Positions 5,889-9,864 of a stretch of DNA of 9,864 nucleotides are shown here, piece by piece. Both the position numbers and the translations under genes were made by a program. Under the pieces are notes generated by a model that worked only from the letters and a program-made list of their open reading frames with translations, was not told where the DNA came from and searched no databases. Origin of the DNA: Bacteroidota bacterium (GTDB lineage: Bacteria; Bacteroidota; Bacteroidia; B-17B0; B-17BO); contig JANXRU010000260.1 of the NCBI GenBank assembly GCA_025356715.1, forward strand, positions 1 to 9,864, given 5' to 3'. The first letter of the stretch is position 1. Each line of letters starts with the position of its first letter.

Positions 5889-6848
5889 TTGATTAGGCAA
5901 TTTGTAATAACCATTTTTGTTTGTGCTAGTTTATATGGTTCCGCTCAGCAATATCCTTGGTGGTCGCAATATACCAGTAATCAAACTTTATTAAACCCTG
6001 GATTTTGTGGCACGAAACGATTAGTTGATATTCGTATTAATTATCGTAATCAATGGACTGGTTTTGAGGGAGCTCCTAAAACATATGTCCTATCTCTTCA
6101 TTCAAGATTATGGAAAGGCAGATTAGGTATTGGTGGTTTTTTATTTAAAGATGACATTGGTCCTTTTAGAAATTTCAATACGAGCTTAACTTTTGCCTAC
6201 CATTTAAAATTTGCTGATTCTGAATTATCATTTGGAATACAAGGGAATTATATGAGTCAGCGATTTATAGGTAATGATGTAACACTTCGTAATCAACAGG
6301 ACAAAGCCGTTAATCAATATATAGAAGATAAAGTTGGAAATTTTGACGGCAGTTTTGGTGTAGTTTATTATAATGATCGTTTTCATATAGGTATTGCAGC
6401 AAACAATATTGCTAGTAGTAAATTTGAATTTTATAAATCGGATAGTTTAAAAAATGGGAAGTATACAAATGCGCCTCATTACAATATATCTGCAGGTTAT
6501 AATTGGGCTGATAATTTAGATTATACTTTTGAAAATACGGTATTAGCTTCTTACGTACCAGGCGTTCCGTTTTCTTTTGATTATACATTACGTTTGTATT
6601 TAAAGAAACAAATAATGGCGGGAGCAAGTTTTCGTGTAAATGATGCTATTGTTTTGCATTTAGGTTATACTTTAAAAGAAAATTTCCAAATTGCTTATTC
6701 TTACGATTTAGTTACTTCTCCTCTTCGTTCATATCAGAAAGGTTCGCATGAAATAAAATTAGTTTTTTCTTCATTTATGGGGACAGATAAAAAGAAACGC
6801 GGTTTTAACGGACGATTCTTAAAACAACGTTTCCAGTACTTATTATAA
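5889..6848 (+). CDS. PorP/SprF family type IX secretion / gliding outer-membrane protein
   Basis: Outer-membrane barrel of the PorP/SprF family, which in Bacteroidota works with the type IX secretion machinery and in some cases with specific surface adhesins. The 319-residue product matches the family length and plan: signal peptide (IRQFVITIFVCASLYGSAQ), then the hallmark start of the mature protein QYPWWSQYTSNQTLLNPGFC, NYRNQWTGFEGAPKTY, RLGIGGFLFKDDIGPF, FGIQGNYM, FHIGIAANNI, and late strands AGASFRVNDAIVLHLGYTL and FQIAYSYDLVTS, ending in a basic tail. The start is TTG 5889: an in-frame stop at 5883-5885 and lack of any ATG in the signal region leave only ATT 5886, TTG 5889 or ATT 5892. 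It lies 40 bases after the SPOR gene and is likely cotranscribed with it. No adhesin with a type IX C-terminal sorting domain is in the window, so its cargo, if any, is unknown. Confidence 0.93.
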   Translation: MIRQFVITIFVCASLYGSAQQYPWWSQYTSNQTLLNPGFCGTKRLVDIRINYRNQWTGFEGAPKTYVLSLHSRLWKGRLGIGGFLFKDDIGPFRNFNTSLTFAYHLKFADSELSFGIQGNYMSQRFIGNDVTLRNQQDKAVNQYIEDKVGNFDGSFGVVYYNDRFHIGIAANNIASSKFEFYKSDSLKNGKYTNAPHYNISAGYNWADNLDYTFENTVLASYVPGVPFSFDYTLRLYLKKQIMAGASFRVNDAIVLHLGYTLKENFQIAYSYDLVTSPLRSYQKGSHEIKLVFSSFMGTDKKKRGFNGRFLKQRFQYLL

Positions 6849-6951
6849 TTTTTTAAATTATATATGAAATATCCATGTTTGCCTCAAGCACAAACACCAA
6901 TAACAAAACTGGATAAACCATATGACATTTAAAAAACAATAACTTAAACAT

Positions 6952-7887
6952 ATGAAATTTGCTGTCATTGATTTAGGAACCAATACGTTCAATTTATTAA
7001 TTGCCGAGAGCGATGTCGATCAATCATTTACTAAGTTATTTAATACAAAGGTAGCTGTTAAATTAGGTGAAGGCGCTATTAATTCAGGTTATATCGCCGA
7101 CGTTCCGTTTCAAAGAGGAATTAATGCCCTCAAACAATTTCAACAATATTTACTGGACTACGATGTTGAACAAACTTATGCGTTTGCAACTTCAGCTATT
7201 CGAACGGCATCAAACGGTTTGGAATTTGTAGCTCAGGCAAAAAAAATTGCAGGTATTGTAATTAGTATTATTGATGGAAATGAAGAAGCTGATTTAATTT
7301 ATTACGGCAATAAAATGGCAGTTGCTTTGTCTGAAAAAACATCGCTCATTATGGATATTGGAGGAGGAAGCAATGAATTTATTTTAGCAAATAAAAATGA
7401 AGTCTTTTGGAAAAAAAGTTACTTACTAGGCGCAGCAAGATTATTAGATAAATTTAAACCATCAAATCCAATTACCGAAACTGAAATCGAATCCTTCAAT
7501 TCATATATAAGAGCCGAATTAAGCTCTTTATATGCCGCAACTGAAGAGTTTCCTCCAATTGAATTAATTGGCTCTTCTGGAGCTTTTGATTCGGTTATAG
7601 ACATTATTGCTGGAGAGTTTGGAACAATTGAATCCAATGATAGACAAACAGAATATTCTATAAATATTGAACATTATAAAAAAGTAAGTAAAAAAATAAT
7701 TGCTTCTACTATTCAGCAGCGTCAAAACATAAAAGGATTAATAGAAATGCGTATTGATATGATTGTGATTTCTTTTCTGCTAATTGATTTTATGGTTAAC
7801 GAATTTAATTTAACAACGATTCGTGTATCATCCTTTTCACTAAAAGAAGGCGTAATTAGTAAGAAATTAGGGCTAAAATGTAAATAA
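6952..7887 (+). CDS. Ppx/GppA family phosphatase (exopolyphosphatase-like)
   Basis: Cytoplasmic member of the ASKHA-fold Ppx/GppA family, which hydrolyses terminal phosphates from polyphosphate and/or pppGpp. The 311-residue product has the N-terminal two-lobed catalytic unit only and lacks the C-terminal HD-like domain of the long Ppx/GppA enzymes. Visible motifs: phosphate-1 loop AVIDLGTNTFNLLIAE at 4-19, ATSAIRTASNG at 79-89, IDGNEEADL at 107-115 with the Glu pair at the position of the catalytic Glu, phosphate-2 loop LIMDIGGGSNEF at 132-143, and GSSGAFDS in the second lobe. The second lobe ends in LKEGVISKKLG, as usual for the family. Whether its substrate is polyP or pppGpp cannot be told from sequence. 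The 103-base gap upstream has no promoter I would support. It converges with the pspC gene 48 bases downstream. Confidence 0.94.
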   Translation: MKFAVIDLGTNTFNLLIAESDVDQSFTKLFNTKVAVKLGEGAINSGYIADVPFQRGINALKQFQQYLLDYDVEQTYAFATSAIRTASNGLEFVAQAKKIAGIVISIIDGNEEADLIYYGNKMAVALSEKTSLIMDIGGGSNEFILANKNEVFWKKSYLLGAARLLDKFKPSNPITETEIESFNSYIRAELSSLYAATEEFPPIELIGSSGAFDSVIDIIAGEFGTIESNDRQTEYSINIEHYKKVSKKIIASTIQQRQNIKGLIEMRIDMIVISFLLIDFMVNEFNLTTIRVSSFSLKEGVISKKLGLKCK

Positions 7888-7894
7888 TATTTTA

Positions 7895-7922
7895 GTTAAA
7901 AAAAACATAATTCTTTTTTAAC
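7895..7922. terminator. Weak bidirectional terminator-like hairpin between convergent genes
   Basis: GTTAAAAAA (7895-7903) and TTTTTTAAC (7914-7922) form a 9-bp stem with a 10-base loop, with a T run on each strand. It sits between the convergent phosphatase and pspC genes, where a shared terminator is expected. The stem is almost pure A/T and would be weak. Confidence 0.35.
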
Positions 7923-7935
7923 AAACTCACAAAAA

Positions 7936-8166
7936 TTACAAATCCCAAACACTTTTTCTACGAGTAACTTTTGGTTTAAAAAATGCTTTATGCTCCAACA
8001 TAAATGCCATCATAAAATAAATAATGATTGGTGAACCAAAGGTAAAAAAAGACAAATAAATAAAATACAAACGTATATTAGTGGTTCTAATGCCGAGTTT
8101 TTTTCCCCACCATTCACAAACACCAAATGCTTGTTGTTCAAACCAAAGTATAATTTTATTTACCAT
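7936..8166 (-). CDS. Small PspC-domain inner-membrane protein
   Basis: A 76-residue protein made up of one PspC-like domain. ATG 8166-8164 is chosen over an in-frame GTG two codons upstream. Residues 14-32 (FGVCEWWGKKLGIRTTNIR) match the PspC amphipathic start, in which the usual gene-family order is a Gly/Cys/Glu turn followed by a short helix and an Arg before the membrane. Residues 33-57 (LYFIYLSFFTFGSPIIIYFMMAFML, split here by the Phe-Gly-Ser-Pro turn) form one or two membrane passes, and the tail is basic (FFKPKVTRRKSVWDL). PspC proteins are inner-membrane sensors of envelope stress in proteobacteria; in stand-alone Bacteroidota members the role is not established. It follows the DUF2851 gene by 37 bases on the same strand and is probably cotranscribed. 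No PspA or PspB is in the window. Confidence 0.85.
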   Translation of the reverse strand: MVNKIILWFEQQAFGVCEWWGKKLGIRTTNIRLYFIYLSFFTFGSPIIIYFMMAFMLEHKAFFKPKVTRRKSVWDL

Positions 8167-8203
8167 TAACACAAAGATAAAAAATTATTTAATAGATAAA
8201 TAC

Positions 8204-9481
8204 TTAAATCGTTTTTTTGAGTAAGGCTTGTCCTACATGGCAGTGAAGGCAGGCTTTAGCTGAGCAAAAGAAATCAAATAATTGAATTTGAGCCTGACTT
8301 TCGAGTGCAGATTCCGTTTTTACACCTAATGTGGTAAACTTTTTTGTTTTAGTATTTACTTCGGGAGGCAATTGAGTTAATAAGTCAACTGCATAATCAA
8401 CTATAGTTTGATTTGAACTTTGTTCCGCCATAAAAAACAGAAAAGGAACAATGGCATTAATTATAATAGTATTAAAGGCTAATTCCCCTAATGGCTTATC
8501 AGATTCCTCAACCTGATCATCAAATTTAAAATGTGTTTTCCAATAAGAATGTGTTTCTATTTTAAAAAACTGTTTTAATTCTTTAATTGTTGGTTGTGTT
8601 TCGAGTAGGTGATATAACGATTGTTGCTTAACTATTAAATGAGCTAATTGTGAGATTCGAATCGTTGGAAAATTAACAGGTCGTGTTTTAGAAAACTTCC
8701 ACTGCTCTTTTTTTAAAGGTACTAATTGGTATTTATGCTTTAAAAACTCAAATTCATTTTGCAATAATTTAGGATAAGCGTCTGTAAATAATTCATCTAA
8801 GAAACCAGCTGTACCAAACAACATCGCTTCAATTTGTAGCGGTTGATCCGCATGTTTTTTCAAGATACTATAAGGAATTGATTTACCAAGCAATTCGAAA
8901 GCATCGTTGTTAATTTTAAAGCCAAAATTTCGACTCAATAAAACATATAATGTGTCTTCATAATTAGAATGACATAATTGAAATAACGTTTCAATGCGCT
9001 CAGTCTTCTGTTCAATTCGAGTAACTGCTAATCTATCCATCCACGATTTCCAAACAATATCCGAAACCGACGTAATTGATTTTCCACAAGGAATATTAGT
9101 CTTGGATAAAACTAATTGACTATACTGTTCCAATAATGAAGGCTTTATAATATCTTTTAATTCGATTACAGACACATTAAATTGTTCGTTTTGTTGCAAC
9201 TCCACATCATGTTCATATACCACATGTAAAACTATATTATCATAAGCTTTATTTTGTTGATGATTATGCTTTAACCAATCAGATGTTTTAATATGAATTT
9301 CCACATTACCAACCAACAATAAATCATTTATTAAAACTTTAGAAGAGAAAAAATCAGGGCCAGAGTCTTGATTATGCTCGCCAATAGCAACAATCTCAAT
9401 CATTTCGCCCTTAGTGCCAACAAATCGATTTTGCCCAAGCAATTTATATTTCCAAATGGTATGTAAAAGTGCTTCGTTCAT
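8204..9481 (-). CDS. DUF2851 family protein
   Basis: A 425-residue protein with no signal peptide or membrane segment, so probably cytoplasmic. It matches DUF2851, a family common in Bacteroidota with no established function. ATG at 9481-9479 gives the family's usual N-terminus MNEALLHTIWKYKLL. Conserved block 1: HNQDSGPDFFSSKVLI at 36-51, GNVEIHIKTSDWLKHNH at 58-74 and NIVLHVVYEHD at 82-92. Mid part: FGFKINNDAFE, the motif IEAMLFGTAGFL and a leading FSKTRPVNFPTIRISQLAHLI block. C-terminus: FFCSAKACLHCHVGQALL, with cysteines at 406, 411 and 414; a further one lies at 132 (NIPCGK). The early acidic/Lys-containing beta block could be a degenerate nuclease-like core, but this is only a suggestion. 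The family pairs here with a downstream PspC gene at 37 bases. Confidence 0.9.
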   Translation of the reverse strand: MNEALLHTIWKYKLLGQNRFVGTKGEMIEIVAIGEHNQDSGPDFFSSKVLINDLLLVGNVEIHIKTSDWLKHNHQQNKAYDNIVLHVVYEHDVELQQNEQFNVSVIELKDIIKPSLLEQYSQLVLSKTNIPCGKSITSVSDIVWKSWMDRLAVTRIEQKTERIETLFQLCHSNYEDTLYVLLSRNFGFKINNDAFELLGKSIPYSILKKHADQPLQIEAMLFGTAGFLDELFTDAYPKLLQNEFEFLKHKYQLVPLKKEQWKFSKTRPVNFPTIRISQLAHLIVKQQSLYHLLETQPTIKELKQFFKIETHSYWKTHFKFDDQVEESDKPLGELAFNTIIINAIVPFLFFMAEQSSNQTIVDYAVDLLTQLPPEVNTKTKKFTTLGVKTESALESQAQIQLFDFFCSAKACLHCHVGQALLKKTI

Positions 9482-9532
9482 GGATGTAATTAATTTTTCT
9501 TTACAAATGCATTGGGGTGGTATTTTTAGTCC

Positions 9533-9864
9533 TTAGTAGGATACGAAAATCTTACTAATTTTTTTCCATTTATTAGTCAATGTATCTTGAGAGTAGGTCG
9601 ATTTACATTGTTCATAGGCGTTTGCATGAACGAATGTTGTTAGTGTTTTCTTTTTCTTATTTATATACATTGGGAAAAATCCCATTGTATTTGATAAATA
9701 TTTATTAAACACAAAATCACCTTCGTCATTTTGAATATAGAAATTATATGTAGGTCCGCCATTACCACCTGAATTATTTTTTAATGCTATATCTTCCAAT
9801 GTATCGAAATTAAAATCTGCTACAATAATATCACCAAAGTCGTTGTCTTGCACTACAGCATTTG
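9533..9864 (-). CDS. FG-GAP / XAC2610-like protein, C-terminal part (start beyond the right edge)
   Basis: The reverse strand is open from the window edge to TAA at 9535-9533 and gives about the last 109 residues of a longer protein; the GTG at 9853-9851 need not be its start because the frame continues upstream of it (NAVVQDND). The opening segment DIIVADFNFDTLEDIAL has the D-x-N-x-D-x-x-x-D spacing of calcium-binding FG-GAP/VCBS-type loops, and the next segment GGNGGPTYNFYIQNDEGDFVFNKYLSN recalls the C-terminal half of XAC2610-related proteins, which are usually exported. The Thr 'DT' replaces the common Gly of DFNFDG. The tail ISKIFVSY forms a last strand. It is followed by DUF2851 after 51 bases on the same strand. 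The family call is by pattern only; the partner, and whether there is a signal peptide, lie outside the window. Confidence 0.7.
   Translation of the reverse strand, partial: NAVVQDNDFGDIIVADFNFDTLEDIALKNNSGGNGGPTYNFYIQNDEGDFVFNKYLSNTMGFFPMYINKKKKTLTTFVHANAYEQCKSTYSQDTLTNKWKKISKIFVSY

Noticed and set aside
6876..6896. TGTTTG / CAAACA inverted repeat as a terminator of the PorP unit
   Set aside because: Only six pairs, a large loop and no T run after it.
6864..6932. 22-residue reading frame starting MKYPCLPQAQ between the PorP and phosphatase genes
   Set aside because: Short enough to arise by chance, no motif, no signal peptide, and no promoter or strong ribosome site before it.
6412..7637. 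Minus-strand reading frames opposite the PorP/SprF and phosphatase genes
   Set aside because: Both are antisense to genes with strong family motifs and show no motifs of their own.
1..9864. CRISPR arrays, insertion sequences, tRNA/rRNA genes, prophage or attachment sites
   Set aside because: I looked for spaced direct repeats, transposase motifs, terminal inverted repeats and cloverleaf sequences and found none; the only direct repeat is the in-frame linker repeat at 5339-5572.

Overview
The window looks like chromosomal DNA of a Bacteroidota bacterium. It is A/T-rich, uses A-rich leaders rather than strong Shine-Dalgarno sites, and carries promoter elements of the TTTG / TAnnTTTG type. It also encodes families typical of this phylum: DUF1573 proteins, a PorP/SprF-type outer-membrane protein of the type IX secretion / gliding machinery, and DUF2851. 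Below phylum level I cannot resolve it; a Flavobacteriia-like relative fits best.

Layout. On the minus strand, bases 2-1027 hold the N-terminal 342 residues of valyl-tRNA synthetase, which continues off the left edge. Divergent from it, a plus-strand block runs from 1172 to 4807: three tandem secreted DUF1573 proteins, a secreted WG-repeat-like protein with no standard start codon, TsaE (tRNA t6A synthesis ATPase) and an exported probable outer-membrane beta-barrel. Gaps between these genes are short (11-37 bases, one overlap). A strong intrinsic terminator at 2179-2210 lies just behind the second DUF1573 gene and inside the coding sequence of the third. A second plus-strand unit starts from a near-perfect promoter at 4845-4875. 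It encodes a secreted protein with an N-terminal Ig/cohesin-like region, a Lys-Pro-Val-Glu-Thr repeat linker and a C-terminal SPOR domain, followed by a PorP/SprF-family protein. A Ppx/GppA-family phosphatase (6952-7887) ends the plus-strand series. The right part is on the minus strand: a partial FG-GAP/XAC2610-like protein entering from the right edge, DUF2851, and a small PspC-domain membrane protein, converging on the phosphatase gene.

How the genes fit together. Two housekeeping functions linked to tRNA (ValS, TsaE) and one polyphosphate/(p)ppGpp-type phosphatase are interleaved with a large set of exported envelope proteins. I see no defence system, CRISPR array, insertion sequence, prophage or RNA gene. 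The points most worth a second look are the terminator embedded in the third DUF1573 gene, the WG-repeat gene that seems to lack ATG/GTG/TTG, the SPOR protein paired with PorP/SprF (a possible peptidoglycan-to-outer-membrane module), and the cysteine cluster and nuclease-like residues in DUF2851.
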